In this document: positions 43,967 through 54,985 of the stretch, piece after piece | Layout of the letters: each line of letters starts with the position of its first letter | Position numbering within the stretch: position 1 is the stretch's first letter | Assembly: GCF_002156385.1 (NCBI RefSeq) | Contig: NZ_MVJM01000002.1 | Span: 1,092,814-1,156,813 of the forward strand | Source: Halalkalibacter urbisdiaboli | GTDB lineage: Bacteria > Bacillota > Bacilli > Bacillales > Bacillaceae_D | Direction of reading: 5' to 3' | Length of the DNA stretch: 64,000 nucleotides | The notes under the pieces: generated by a model | Database searches by the model: none | Told to the model about the DNA's origin: nothing | The model's input: the letters and a program-made list of their open reading frames with translations, nothing else | Position numbers and translations under genes: made by a program

Positions 43967-44830
43967 TTACGCCTTGTTTGAAGAACCGAACTCGCGCATT
44001 TTCCCTTTAACTGTTTCCTTAATTGTCTCACGAGCTGGTCCTAGGTATTTACGAGGATCGATCATTTCTGGATTCGCTTCTAATACTTCACGAACCGATT
44101 GAGCAGAAGTGATTTGGTTCTCTGTGTTTACGTTGATTTTCGCATGTCCAAAAGAAATAGCCTTTTGAACATCCTTCAACGGAATACCAGTTCCACCATG
44201 AAGAACAAGAGGAATTCCTACAAGCTCATCAATTTCCTTCATACGATCAAAACCAAGGTTTGGTTCACCTTTGTACGTACCGTGTACAGACCCTAATGCT
44301 GGCGCAAAACAATCTACTCCTGTTGCTTCTACTAGTTCTTTACACTCAGAAGGGATTGCATAAGCAGCTTCCGCATCATCTACAATTAGGTCGTCTTCTT
44401 GTCCACCAATACGTCCAAGTTCTGCCTCAACAGAAACACCTAGTGTATGAGCCACTGCAACAACTTGCTTCGTAATCGCAATGTTTTCTTCTAGCGGATG
44501 ATGAGAGCCATCAATCATAACAGAAGTGAAACCAGCATGGATTGCTTCCACACACTTCTCGAAGCTAGAACCGTGATCAAGGTGAATCGCAACAGGAACT
44601 GTTGTGTTATACTCTTCCATTAGGTTCTTAACCATTCCTACAATTGTCTTGAAACCACCCATGTAACGCGCTGCACCCTCAGATACACCTAGGATTACTG
44701 GAGATTTCTCTTCTTCTGCTGCTTGAAGGATCGCTTGAGTAAATTCAAGGTTGTTAATGTTGAATTGACCCACTGCATAGCTCTCCGCCTTCGCTTTGTT
44801 TAACATGTCTTTCATTGATACTAAAGGCAT
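43967..44830 (-). CDS. fbaA: Fructose-bisphosphate aldolase, class II
   Basis: This zinc-dependent glycolytic aldolase has 287 residues, starting [20 protein letters not shown]. Metal ligands are in [24 protein letters not shown] and [15 protein letters not shown] 44830 follows GGAGGAAAAAG. It probably has its own promoter (an extended -10 at 44968-44976). Confidence 0.96.
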   Translation of the reverse strand: MPLVSMKDMLNKAKAESYAVGQFNINNLEFTQAILQAAEEEKSPVILGVSEGAARYMGGFKTIVGMVKNLMEEYNTTVPVAIHLDHGSSFEKCVEAIHAGFTSVMIDGSHHPLEENIAITKQVVAVAHTLGVSVEAELGRIGGQEDDLIVDDAEAAYAIPSECKELVEATGVDCFAPALGSVHGTYKGEPNLGFDRMKEIDELVGIPLVLHGGTGIPLKDVQKAISFGHAKINVNTENQITSAQSVREVLEANPEMIDPRKYLGPARETIKETVKGKMREFGSSNKA

Positions 44831-44967
44831 TCTTTTTCCTCCTTTTAGTAAGAGCAAAATTTCATTACAGTAACAGTAACTAGGTTACCGTATATGAAAG
44901 GAACTATCCGTAACTTCATATGTATGACTCATGAAAAATCGCTTGCTCTTAATTTATAATCGTGTTC

Positions 44968-44976
44968 ATTATAGCA
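44968..44976 (-). promoter_or_regulatory. Extended -10 promoter element upstream of fbaA
   Basis: TGCTATAAT on the minus strand is a perfect extended -10. No clear -35 lies 17 bases upstream, as is common for this class. Between it and the gene, GTAAC-TAG-GTTAC and ATATGAA/TTCATAT inverted repeats occur in the leader (44880-44935). Confidence 0.55.
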
Positions 44977-45076
44977 TAATCTCGTTTAAATAAACGGCTT
45001 TACGAAGCAGTTTTTTAAAGTAAACGCTTCCTTTAGGGAAATTTTTTATAAAACTTGATATTTTCTTAAAATTCTC

Positions 45077-45442
45077 TTACTTTTGTACAGTGATGTGCTT
45101 CTTAATTACTTCTCGAACATCATCGATATCGAAAGGTTTAGCAAAATGAGTAATCGCTCCAAGCTGCATCGCCTCATTTATTAAATTTAGTTCACCGTAT
45201 GCCGTCATCATAATCACATCGATATCTTCGTGTTTTTCTTTAATTCGCTTTAAGATTTCAAGTCCATCCATTCCTGGGATTTTCATATCTAATAAAACGA
45301 GATCAGGTTTATTTTCATCGACAATATTCAACGCTTGTACACCGTTAGCCGCCTGAAAAATTTTATATCCATCCTTTTGTAAAATTTCACTTAATAACAC
45401 TCGAATTCCATACTGGTCATCTACTACTAATATTTTTTGCAT
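45077..45442 (-). CDS. spo0F: Sporulation phosphorelay response regulator Spo0F
   Basis: This single-domain response regulator accepts phosphate from sporulation kinases and passes it to Spo0B. The product is 121 residues. It has the acidic pair D8-D9 in [11 protein letters not shown], the phosphorylated aspartate D52 in [13 protein letters not shown], the threonine in MMTAYG, and the lysine in HFAKPFD. No output domain follows. ATG 45442 has AAGGAG at 8 bases. Confidence 0.97.
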   Translation of the reverse strand: MQKILVVDDQYGIRVLLSEILQKDGYKIFQAANGVQALNIVDENKPDLVLLDMKIPGMDGLEILKRIKEKHEDIDVIMMTAYGELNLINEAMQLGAITHFAKPFDIDDVREVIKKHITVQK

Positions 45443-45507
45443 TGTATACACTCCTTCTTGTCTGAACCAAAATACTAGTCCGCGCAGTTGTCTCTTTACT
45501 GATTAAT

Positions 45508-45584
45508 TGATTCGAGGCTCTTCTCTAAAAATCCTGCTATTTGCTTCAGAAAAGTTCCGACAAAAATGGTGAATGCATGTCGAA
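45508..45584 (-). promoter_or_regulatory. Sigma-H promoter with Spo0A boxes upstream of spo0F
   Basis: On the minus strand GCAGGATTT (45529-45537) matches the sigma-H -35 consensus RNAGGAWWW, and after 12 bases CTCGAATCA (45508-45516) contains the -10 core GAAT. Upstream are TGTCGAA on the plus strand (45578-45584), an exact 0A box, and TGTCGGA on the minus strand (45556-45562), one mismatch. This is the arrangement expected for Spo0A~P activation of spo0F. Confidence 0.65.
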
Positions 45585-45648
45585 TTTACTTTTTTAGCTT
45601 AAGTGAGTTATAATCTCCCCATTAGCATGACTTCAACGGGGGGATGAT

Positions 45649-46176
45649 ATGATTCAAATTTTCACAACTCAGCTTAGCGGTGTAATCAAGTCCATTCAGG
45701 ATCAGCAAGCAGAAAGCTTAGAGGACGCTGGACGTCTCCTCGCACAAACGATGATCGCAGACGGAACGATTTATATTTATGGTGAAAAGGAAATGGCCGC
45801 AGTGAGCGCAGAGGCCCTATATGGCAAGGAAGCCTTCACGAACTTCAAACCATTACCCGCGGATTTTCCTCTTGATGCCATCGAACCACAGGACCGCGTG
45901 CTTCTCGTCACACGGATATCAACTGATTCAACCTGTCTTTCGCTTGCAAAAAAGTTATATGAGCACGGGATTGCTTTCGTTGCGATTTCCTCCATTCACT
46001 CAGCAGACGATCCACTTGTCGAGCTAGCCGATGTTCATATTAATTTGGATGCTGATCGTTCTCTTGTCCCACAAGATGACGGCTCGAGAATTGGCTACCC
46101 CGCCTCACTGGCTGCCTTATATACTTACTTTTGCTTACATTTAACGATTACGGATATTTTATGTGAGTATGATTGA
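45649..46176 (+). CDS. ywjG: DUF2529 family protein (YwjG)
   Basis: This is a 175-residue protein of the YwjG family, with an SIS-like alternating pattern: LAQTMIADGTIYIYGEKEM, DRVLLVTRISTDSTCLSLAKKLYEHG and FVAISSI. The function is not established; the fold suggests sugar-phosphate binding. It is divergent from spo0F and convergent with pyrG. ATG 45649 follows GGGGGGATG. It is one of the few plus-strand genes in the core region, as in B. subtilis. Confidence 0.9.
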   Translation: MIQIFTTQLSGVIKSIQDQQAESLEDAGRLLAQTMIADGTIYIYGEKEMAAVSAEALYGKEAFTNFKPLPADFPLDAIEPQDRVLLVTRISTDSTCLSLAKKLYEHGIAFVAISSIHSADDPLVELADVHINLDADRSLVPQDDGSRIGYPASLAALYTYFCLHLTITDILCEYD

Positions 46177-46234
46177 GCGCTAAACGATACAGACAATCGT
46201 TTTTGCAAATCGAAAGTCCGCTCGTAAAATAAAG

Positions 46235-46276
46235 AGGCTGTGCCAAATGGTGAAAAAACAACCATTTGGCACAGCC
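46235..46276. terminator. Bidirectional terminator between ywjG and pyrG
   Basis: AGGCTGTGCCAAATGGT and its perfect complement form a 17-bp stem around an A-rich loop. It lies between convergent genes, 60 bases from the ywjG stop and 22 from the pyrG stop. Confidence 0.85.
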
Positions 46277-46298
46277 TTGTACGATTTAAGCTTCATTA

Positions 46299-47921
<1,623 letters not shown>

Positions 47922-48033
47922 TTATATACTCTATATTACTACGATGCCTATCGCTCAATACAGCTCATGGCAAATGTTAAAACCAACCTTTTTGACAAAG
48001 ACTATTTTTTCCATCTTTAACAGTCTCTATAAA

Positions 48034-48084
48034 ATAAAAAAACAAAAGTGACAGCTCACCCTAAAAAGGGGGCGCACTTTTGTT
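48034..48084 (-). terminator. Terminator downstream of rpoE
   Basis: ACAAAAGTG (48042-48050) pairs with CACTTTTGT (48075-48083), with inner CCC/GGG pairing, and a T tract follows on the minus strand. It is 90 bases past the rpoE stop and 137 bases before pyrG, so it could in principle also act as a pyrG attenuator. Confidence 0.75.
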
Positions 48085-48171
48085 ATCGGATATCCAACAT
48101 GCTTTTCTAAAGCCCAAAAATGATTCTACCTAGAACTTTAAAAGAAGTCAAGATCTAGTCTGGTCTCTAGC

Positions 48172-48690
48172 TTAATTTATTTCATCTTCTTCTACTTCTT
48201 CATCCGAATCTTCTTCTGAATCTTCTGTAGTATTATCATCAAATTCTTCAACTTCATCATCATCGTCGAAGTCGTCATCGTCGGCATCTTCTTCACTTGA
48301 GATTTCATCTAACTCGTCCTCAAGATCCTCAAATTCATCCTCATAATCCTCAAAATCATCATCTAAATCTTCTACTTCTTCATCCTTCACTTTCTTACGA
48401 GGCTTAACAGGAGCTGTAATTTCCTCTTCTGCTTGTTCTAGAGGGTACCAAACCTTCAACCCCCATTGATTGTCGCCAAGTGTTAAAAAACGGCCATCAA
48501 TGTTTAAATCGGTATATAAATAAGCAATTCTATCGTTCACTTGCTCTTTACTTAATCCTTTAATTTCTGCAACTCTTTTCACTAAATCATAATATTCAAA
48601 TGGTTTGCGCTCCTCTTTCATGATCGCGAAGGCGATTTCTACCATTGAAAGCTCCTGAAGCTCTTCTTTTTCCATTTCCTTCAAATTCAA
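48172..48690 (-). CDS. rpoE: RNA polymerase delta subunit
   Basis: This is the Gram-positive polymerase subunit that speeds enzyme recycling. The N-terminal folded domain has [18 protein letters not shown] and [20 protein letters not shown]; the C-terminal half is an almost purely acidic disordered tail, typical of delta. I chose TTG 48690 (then [11 protein letters not shown]) because AAAGGA lies 10 bases upstream. An ATG nine codons earlier and others further up are possible but lack a good site, so the start is uncertain by some residues. Confidence 0.9.
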   Translation of the reverse strand: MNLKEMEKEELQELSMVEIAFAIMKEERKPFEYYDLVKRVAEIKGLSKEQVNDRIAYLYTDLNIDGRFLTLGDNQWGLKVWYPLEQAEEEITAPVKPRKKVKDEEVEDLDDDFEDYEDEFEDLEDELDEISSEEDADDDDFDDDDEVEEFDDNTTEDSEEDSDEEVEEDEIN

Positions 48691-48819
48691 ACTGAGCACG
48701 TCCTTTCCATCTTTCATCTGCCTGGAATAAAAATCATACTTTTCATTATAAACACATTTCATTCATTTATGCTAGATAGTAGATGAAAAAGTGAGGTAAG
48801 TACAAATCGTTTCTTGCTC

Positions 48820-49437
48820 TTATTGGATAAGCTTCTTAATATAAAGGTTGCTCTTCCTTAAATCGATGAAATCTTTATGAAATCGAACTATAGGTTTTAT
48901 TGGGTCCTCAGGAGATACAAAAACGATATCAATAACTAAATCATTGCTAAGCAACGCTTTGTTTCCGATAGCCATCAACATAAGCCGATGGATAAATAAC
49001 TGGACCAATGATGGCTCCAGTCTACCAAATGCTTCATTTTTCATTTCTTTAAGAACATCATAAAGGGCAAGACCTGATACACACGATCAGACGTCATCGC
49101 ATGAAACACGTCCGCTACGGCAATAATTTTAGAGTAGCGATTCATTTGGTCTGCTGTCTTCTTGTATGGGTAGCCTGTCCCGTCCTCGCGCTCATGATGC
49201 TCAAGTGCCATAAGACAAATATCCTCTGAAAAGGAGCCTTCTTCTTTCAATAATTGATATCCATAGACCGTATGCATTTGAATTTGCCTATACTCTTCCT
49301 CAGTTAAAGCACCTGGCTTCGTTAGAACATCCTCCACTACTTTGACTTTACCAATGTCATAAAAGCAACGCGCCATCCTGACCAAAAATATCCTTACGCA
49401 AGGTCATGCCGACATATTTTTTTGAAAGATTTTTCAA
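48820..49437 (-). pseudogene. Broken HD-GYP domain gene
   Basis: Three pieces of one protein are in different frames. Piece 1, from TTG 49437, reads LKNLSKKYVGMTLRKDIFGQ and then DGALLL, a typical HD-GYP N terminus, and stops. Piece 2 (from about 49360) resumes at YDIGKVKVVEDVLTKPG and contains the signature EHHEREDGTGYPYKK. The normal HDIGK has become YDIGK at the junction, which points to an internal deletion. Piece 3 (48820-49044) is in another frame and reads MKNEAFGRLEPSLVQLFIHR, so a second frameshift lies near 49062-49076. The intact protein would have been a cyclic di-GMP phosphodiesterase-type regulator. Confidence 0.85.
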
Positions 49438-49523
49438 CAAACATCGCCCTTTTTCGATAAAATGATTGTCATTATTATACATTAACTGTTTAATACTTCC
49501 TATATCATTTCAACATTTAAGCT

Positions 49524-50150
49524 TTACATATTTAATGCCAGGAGCTGGTTCATTTGGAGCTTCGTATATTCTTCAAGCGTAAACAGTTTTTGAACAGCCC
49601 ACCGCCTGAAGGTCCACATTTGTCCTTGAACAAGAATGTTTTGAGTGAGTAAGGATATTTGCTTCTCCGTTGCCTGCAATTCCCCACTTGTGACACAGTC
49701 CCGAATAATCAGTTCAAACATCTCTGCCATTTCATGTTCCTTTTCCAATACATATTTAAGCGCTTCTTTTGGTAGAGACTTCGTTTCCTGATACATGACT
49801 AGAACCTCATCCTGCATTTCATCAATGACTAAAAAGTAGGCATGGATTGCCTTTTTTAATCGTTCTAGACCAGAACCTTCTTGGTCTAAATGCTGTTGTA
49901 GCCGGTCACTTACTTCCTCATAAATTGCATCACAAACTAAATAAAGAACATCTTCCTTTGCTCCAATATACTCATAAAGGGTTCCAATACTAAAACCCGC
50001 TTGTTTTGCTATTTCTCTTGTTGTCGTACGGTGGAAGCCTTTTTCAATAAAAAGATGCACCGCAGCTTTTATCATTTGTTCACGACGCTTTTTAATTAAT
50101 TGTTGATCTTTAATCATAGATGGTACGGCTTTCTTCTTCAAAAGGGTCAA
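49524..50150 (-). CDS. TetR-family transcriptional regulator
   Basis: This is a 208-residue regulator. The DNA-binding domain (about 20-70) has MIKAAVHLFIEKGFHRTTTREIAKQAGFSIGTLYEYIGAKEDVLY read in order; the C-terminal two thirds form the helical ligand domain. The start is TTG with GGAAGTAGG just upstream; a second TTG three codons on is better spaced. B. subtilis has fatty-acid genes and a TetR regulator nearby, but no such targets are present here, so the regulon is unknown. The divergent cardiolipin synthase gene is a candidate target. Confidence 0.88.
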   Translation of the reverse strand: MTLLKKKAVPSMIKDQQLIKKRREQMIKAAVHLFIEKGFHRTTTREIAKQAGFSIGTLYEYIGAKEDVLYLVCDAIYEEVSDRLQQHLDQEGSGLERLKKAIHAYFLVIDEMQDEVLVMYQETKSLPKEALKYVLEKEHEMAEMFELIIRDCVTSGELQATEKQISLLTQNILVQGQMWTFRRWAVQKLFTLEEYTKLQMNQLLALNM

Positions 50151-50299
50151 CCTACTTCCTATTTAGAATTCTTCATAATAAGAATACTAAATCTTCCAAT
50201 AATATTCTATTCTCATTCGGTGATCATTTTTTGACTCATTAAATTAGTCCTTTACGGAGAAACTAATCAGCATAATCGTATAAAGGAAAGAGGGATTCA

Positions 50300-51496
50300 A
50301 TGAATGGCTTTGTGATAACATTAATTGTACTTTCTGTTATCCTCATCTGGTTAAGGCTTGATTTTAAACTTGGCCTTCGCAAGCAGAAAAGCGAAGCGAA
50401 GCGATATGACCAGAAAATGAGATATAGTCATGTACAATTGCTTCCAACAGGAGACGAGTTTTTTAAAAATATGTTTGCCGATATTCAACAAGCCGAAGAC
50501 CATATCCACCTTCTTTTTTATATAGTTCGCGAAGACCATATCGGGTCTAAATTAATTCGAATTCTCGAACAAAAAGCAAAGGAAGGGGTCACTGTCCGTT
50601 TTTTAATCGATCGATTTGGTTGCCATCTTTCACGAAAAACGATTAAAGGGCTACGCAAGGCTGGGGTTCATTTTGCTTATTCCCACCCAGTACAATTACC
50701 GTATATTTTCTTCATGCTCAATCGTCGCAATCATCGTAAATTAGTGATTACAGATGGACGCATTGGTTATATCGGTGGTTATAATGTTGGCGATGAATAT
50801 TTAGGGAGAGACCCGAAGTTTGGGACATGGCGCGACTTTCATCTCCGCATTGACGGAGATGGTGTGCAAGATTTACAAGAACAGTTTTTGGAGGACTGGC
50901 AAACAGCGAAACAACGTTATGTTGTAAAAGACAGCCATTATCCTCCTTTAAAAAAGGGCGATACTCCGTTACGAATTCTTCCGACCGATGGTGCCTTTCT
51001 AGAGGATACCTTTATCGATTTAGTAAATGATGCAAAGCATACCGTCACGATCGGGACCCCTTATTTTATCCCTGGTGATGCTTTAAAGGCTGCGTTAATT
51101 GATGCGGCGAAGCGCGGAGTCGATGTTCGACTCATCGTTCCGAAAAATGGGGATCACCCGCTCGTTAAGGAAGCAGCGTTCCCGTATTTTAAAGACATTA
51201 TTGAATCCGGTGTAAACATCTACCAATATTATCGTGGCTTCTTCCATGCAAAGGCGATTGTGATTGATGAGAAAATGTGCGATGTTGGTACAGCTAATTT
51301 TGATAAACGGAGCTTTCATATTAATCATGAAATCAACTGTTTAATATACGATACAACGTTCGTCAATACGTTATTAAAAGAACTAGAACATGATATTTCT
51401 ATTTCTGAACGACTTACATTAGAAGCGTTAGAAAAACGCCCTCTCACTCAACGTGGAAAAGAAAAAATAGCTACGCTCGTTTCTGGGTTACTGTAG
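50300..51496 (+). CDS. ywjE: Cardiolipin synthase-like phospholipase D protein (YwjE)
   Basis: This probably condenses two phosphatidylglycerols to cardiolipin at the membrane. The product is 398 residues with a single N-terminal membrane helix (about 3-20). Two HKD motifs are present: NHRKLVITDGRIGYIGGYN and FHAKAIVIDEKMCDVGTANF. ATG 50300 follows AAAGAGGGA. It is divergent from the TetR gene. A tail-like fragment of the composite repeat (AATGTGCGGAGTCGCTT) begins at its stop codon. Confidence 0.9.
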   Translation: MNGFVITLIVLSVILIWLRLDFKLGLRKQKSEAKRYDQKMRYSHVQLLPTGDEFFKNMFADIQQAEDHIHLLFYIVREDHIGSKLIRILEQKAKEGVTVRFLIDRFGCHLSRKTIKGLRKAGVHFAYSHPVQLPYIFFMLNRRNHRKLVITDGRIGYIGGYNVGDEYLGRDPKFGTWRDFHLRIDGDGVQDLQEQFLEDWQTAKQRYVVKDSHYPPLKKGDTPLRILPTDGAFLEDTFIDLVNDAKHTVTIGTPYFIPGDALKAALIDAAKRGVDVRLIVPKNGDHPLVKEAAFPYFKDIIESGVNIYQYYRGFFHAKAIVIDEKMCDVGTANFDKRSFHINHEINCLIYDTTFVNTLLKELEHDISISERLTLEALEKRPLTQRGKEKIATLVSGLL

Positions 51497-51545
51497 AAAT
51501 GTGCGGAGTCGCTTAAAGCGTGAATAAAAAAGTGTTCTAAAATTT

Positions 51546-51590
51546 AAGGGGTGTCCACAGGTCAAAATGAACCTATTGTGGACACCCCTC
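51546..51590. terminator. Terminator between the cardiolipin synthase and hydrolase genes
   Basis: AGGGGTGTCCACA and TGTGGACACCCCT form a 13-bp stem between convergent genes. T-rich stretches flank it on both sides. Confidence 0.85.
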
Positions 51591-52382
51591 TTATACATTT
51601 ACGTGTTGTTTATTTTTCACTTTACGTTCAATCCAGCTCTTTAATATCATATTAAATTCGTCTGGAAATTTCGTTGGGACTTGATGGGTTGATTTTGAAA
51701 CGTGAACGATTTCAAGGTTTTTTACCCGCTTTGCATATTGGTATTGGTAAAAGTGAATGTAAAAATCGCGACTACCATAAATCAGCAATAACGGAACGTC
51801 TAATTGAGGAAGTCGTTCTGTACACGTATACTCAAGTCCGTTTTCATACATCGTTTGCAGCATCTGTGGGTTTGTTTTTTTAACATACTCATTTAAGATA
51901 TTAACGTTTTGGGTTTCTTTATAATGAGACCTTGCTAATACTTGACCGAAAAGCGACATTAATCGGTTTTTGGCACCCCAAATTCCAAGTTCAAATTCCT
52001 TTTCTAACAAAAAGGTGCTCACTTCTGGGAAGCCGCCGCATAATGCGACACCACTCGTTCTTTCTGGATAGCGTAGCGCAAATTCCTGTGCTATTGAGCC
52101 TCCATTTGAATATCCGCATATGATAGCCTTCTCTAGCTTCAGCTTATCGACGACACGAAAAACATCATACGCCATATCCTCAACAGTTACTGATTCTTTC
52201 GTTCTCCCACTTCGACCATTTCCACGTAAATCTAAAAATATGGTTTGATAGGTTTCGGCTAAGCGACGCTGCAAATGAAAGGTTACGTGCCCCATCCCTG
52301 GTGGATGAATAAAAACAATTGGGGTTCCCACGCCTTCCACTTCATAATAAATCGCTGGGCCATTTCCACGCACATATGGCAT
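51591..52382 (-). CDS. Alpha/beta hydrolase
   Basis: This is a 263-residue alpha/beta-fold hydrolase of unknown substrate. The oxyanion region is IVFIHPPGMGHVTF, followed by LDLRGNGRSG. The nucleophile serine is in ICGYSNGGSIAQ, the acid in IYGSRDFYIHFY, and the histidine in SKSTHQVPTKFPDEF. No signal peptide is present. It is followed upstream by a XapX gene on the same strand, 15 bases away, so the two are probably cotranscribed. Confidence 0.88.
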   Translation of the reverse strand: MPYVRGNGPAIYYEVEGVGTPIVFIHPPGMGHVTFHLQRRLAETYQTIFLDLRGNGRSGRTKESVTVEDMAYDVFRVVDKLKLEKAIICGYSNGGSIAQEFALRYPERTSGVALCGGFPEVSTFLLEKEFELGIWGAKNRLMSLFGQVLARSHYKETQNVNILNEYVKKTNPQMLQTMYENGLEYTCTERLPQLDVPLLLIYGSRDFYIHFYQYQYAKRVKNLEIVHVSKSTHQVPTKFPDEFNMILKSWIERKVKNKQHVNV

Positions 52383-52397
52383 TTGTTTTCACCTCAA

Positions 52398-52568
52398 TTA
52401 GCTTTGGATAAACGGCACGATCCAATGATATAGTTTGTATCCTAGATAAATACCGATAATGCCCAAAATACCTGGAAGAGCAGGTGGGGCTGGAATCGGT
52501 AGCTTGATCCATGCAAATAAAAAGCCAACGATTAGACCTGCAACTACAGCTAAAATCATTTCTTGCAT
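52398..52568 (-). CDS. Small XapX-domain membrane protein
   Basis: A 56-residue frame reads MQEMILAVVAGLIVGFLFAW, then IKLPIPAPPALPGILGIIGI, then YLGYKLYHWIVPFIQS. The pattern VGxxF...PxPAPPxLPGILGIIGIYLG is the XapX (DUF1427) family signature. Two hydrophobic segments flank the proline-rich turn. ATG 52568 follows AAGGAAGGGATG. The function is unknown. Its translation is coupled by position to the hydrolase downstream. Confidence 0.85.
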   Translation of the reverse strand: MQEMILAVVAGLIVGFLFAWIKLPIPAPPALPGILGIIGIYLGYKLYHWIVPFIQS

Positions 52569-52694
52569 TATCATCCCTTCCTTTGCTATTACTATTCCTT
52601 TAACGGCTTATTACTATGCGGGTTCAGGCCGAATTAATTAGTGACAAACCAATTTAACGTTAAACAACACCCTTTATCCGCACACTTGAATAAA

Positions 52695-52778
52695 TAAAGA
52701 GACGAAAAACCGAGGGCACTGAAAAAGGTGCTTTTCCCTTTTTCAATGCTCTAAACCTTTGTGTTTTCCGTCTCTTTA
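52695..52778 (-). terminator. argS terminator with a repeat hairpin nested in its loop
   Basis: The outer arms TAAAGAGACGAAAAAC (52695-52710) and GTTTTCCGTCTCTTTA (52763-52778) pair. Inside is a second hairpin, GAGGGCACTGAAAAAGG (52712-52728) with CCTTTTTCAATGCTCT (52737-52752), nearly identical to the first hairpin at 27621-27663. The repeat appears to have been inserted into the terminator loop. On the minus strand TTTATTTATTC follows the outer stem. Confidence 0.75.
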
Positions 52779-52790
52779 ATGTGATTTGAA

Positions 52791-54461
52791 TTACATTTTC
52801 TCTGGTGCCTCAACACCGACAAGGGTTAACGCATTTTTTATCGTAATTTGCGTTGCCTTCATTAACGCTAGGCGAGCCTTTGATTTCTGCTCATCTTCAG
52901 GGTCAATGACACGTTCGGCATTATAGAAGCTATGAAGCGTTGCCGCTAGATCATGAACATAGTTAGTAATACGATGCGGCATTTGCTTCTCTGCCGCCTC
53001 GGCAACCGCTGCCGGGAACTCACCAATTGCCTTTAACAGATCATATTCCTTTTCTGTCGAAACAGCTGACAAGTCCGTTGTGCCATCAAAGTGAAGACCT
53101 AACTCTTCGCCTTGGCGAAGCATACTACATACACGTGCATGTGCATATTGAACGTAATACACAGGGTTTTCATTTGATTTTGATACAGCTAAATCCATGT
53201 CGAAATCTAAATGTGAGTCCGCACTTCTCATCGCAAAGAAGTAACGTGTTGCGTCAATGCCTACCTCTTCCATTAAGTCGCGAAGTGTGACCGCCTTCCC
53301 CGTTCTCTTACTCATTTTCACCTTTTCTCCACCTTGGTATAGGCTGACCATTTGAATGATTTGCACATCCATTTGGTCGGCTGCATAGCCGAGCGCCTGA
53401 ATCGCCGCTCTCATCCGCGGAATGTAGCCGTGGTGATCGGCACCCCAAATGTTAATAAGCTTGTCAAACCCGCGCTTCATTTTATCTTGGTGGTACGCAA
53501 TATCCGGTGTTAAATATGTATAGCTACCATCATTTTTAATAAGAACACGGTCTTTGTCGTCTCCATAAGTCGTTGAACGGAACCATGTTGCCCCTTCTTC
53601 TTCAAACGTTTCACCCTTATCCTTTAACAGCTGCAACGTTTCTTCAACCTTCCCTGTTTCGTATAAGGACGTTTCAGAGTACCAGTTGTTAAATTCAACA
53701 CGAAATTCCTGCAAATCATGCTTAATTTTATCAAGTTCCTTCTTAAGACCATATTCACGGAAAAACGCCAAACGCTCCTCTTCAGGAACATTCGTAAATT
53801 TATCGCCATGCTCTTCTGCCAGTGCTTTTCCAAATTCAATAATGTCCTGCCCGTGATAGCCATCCTCAGGCATGTCCTTGTCCTTTCCTAGCGCTTGAAA
53901 ATAACGCGCTTCTAATGAAAGAGCTAGGTTATTAATCTGATTCCCTGCATCATTAATGTAATACTCACGCTCAACGTTAAAGCCTGCCTTTGCAAGAACA
54001 TTACATAATGAGTCACCAACTGCTGCCCCACGTGCATGTCCAAGGTGAAGGTTTCCTGTTGGATTTGCGGAAACAAATTCAACCTGAAGCTTCTTCCCAT
54101 TCCCTACATTCGTCTCACCATATTGCTGCCCAGCTTCTAGAACAGCCGGAATAATGTCACGTAAATACGCATTATTCATGAAGAAATTGATAAAGCCAGG
54201 TCCAGCAATTTCTACTTTTTCAATCGAAGCACGCTCACGATTCAACGCATTGACTAATTCTTCAGCGATTACTCGTGGTGCTTTTTTCGCTACTCTCGCT
54301 AGCTGCATCGCCATATTTGTTGCATAATCACCATGCGTTTTATCCTTTGGTGTTTCTAATACAACTTCGGGTAACGTCTCATCTGTCGCCAGTTCTGCAG
54401 ATTTTACAGCTGCAATAATCTCATCCTTTAATTTCTGTTTTATTTGTTCTACACTGTTCAT
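52791..54461 (-). CDS. argS: Arginyl-tRNA synthetase
   Basis: This class I aminoacyl-tRNA synthetase has 556 residues. The N-terminal Arg-tRNA additional domain is followed by [20 protein letters not shown] (HIGH site), the catalytic Rossmann core, [15 protein letters not shown] (KMSK site) and a helical anticodon domain ending in [14 protein letters not shown] 54461 overlaps the ywiB stop by four bases and has GGAGGA upstream. Confidence 0.97.
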   Translation of the reverse strand: MNSVEQIKQKLKDEIIAAVKSAELATDETLPEVVLETPKDKTHGDYATNMAMQLARVAKKAPRVIAEELVNALNRERASIEKVEIAGPGFINFFMNNAYLRDIIPAVLEAGQQYGETNVGNGKKLQVEFVSANPTGNLHLGHARGAAVGDSLCNVLAKAGFNVEREYYINDAGNQINNLALSLEARYFQALGKDKDMPEDGYHGQDIIEFGKALAEEHGDKFTNVPEEERLAFFREYGLKKELDKIKHDLQEFRVEFNNWYSETSLYETGKVEETLQLLKDKGETFEEEGATWFRSTTYGDDKDRVLIKNDGSYTYLTPDIAYHQDKMKRGFDKLINIWGADHHGYIPRMRAAIQALGYAADQMDVQIIQMVSLYQGGEKVKMSKRTGKAVTLRDLMEEVGIDATRYFFAMRSADSHLDFDMDLAVSKSNENPVYYVQYAHARVCSMLRQGEELGLHFDGTTDLSAVSTEKEYDLLKAIGEFPAAVAEAAEKQMPHRITNYVHDLAATLHSFYNAERVIDPEDEQKSKARLALMKATQITIKNALTLVGVEAPEKM

Positions 54462-54901
54462 TTTGTTTTATCCTCCTCTAACGTTAAACGCACTTCATGC
54501 TGTCCCGCATTTTGCCCTTGTAACGAAAATGTATAACGAATTTGAATCCGGCCGCGCTGCTTACCGTTCGGCCACCGGACAAAGACCTTCTCCGTTTGTG
54601 CCGTCGTCTCCCAAGATGCTTCAGGGGTAACATAGCGACCGACTGTTTTTTTTCCTGCAATAAATGCTTGTCTCATTAAAATGACACCTTGGCGAATAAG
54701 CGTTAATTCCTGCCCATCCCATTTCATTGTCGTTTGTACAGTATCTTGCTCAGACAACGCCTCTTCAAAGCGTAAATAATCTTGACTTCCTTTATGATAA
54801 AGCTCCCCACGAGCGGTAAACTCATAGGATTCTGTATGATCGCCATGCTGTATGGTTGTCTGAAAAATCATTTTCAAGCTTCGTTTTATTGGTTTTTGCA
54901 T
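54458..54901 (-). CDS. ywiB: DUF1934 family protein (YwiB)
   Basis: This is a 147-residue beta-rich protein of the YwiB/DUF1934 family, predicted to be a calycin-like barrel. It is found upstream of argS throughout Bacillus and overlaps it by four bases. A further internal ATG (54871, [12 protein letters not shown]) could be the true start, because the first ten residues are lysine-rich and unlike the family. The function is unknown. Confidence 0.85.
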   Translation of the reverse strand: MQKPIKRSLKMIFQTTIQHGDHTESYEFTARGELYHKGSQDYLRFEEALSEQDTVQTTMKWDGQELTLIRQGVILMRQAFIAGKKTVGRYVTPEASWETTAQTEKVFVRWPNGKQRGRIQIRYTFSLQGQNAGQHEVRLTLEEDKTK

Positions 54902-54985
54902 ACGGCTCGCACACCTTTCCCTTGTTCAAGTTTAGCGAGTTTGGCTAGTACTTGCAAGATTTCGATTGTTGTCAATCTCGTCCGC

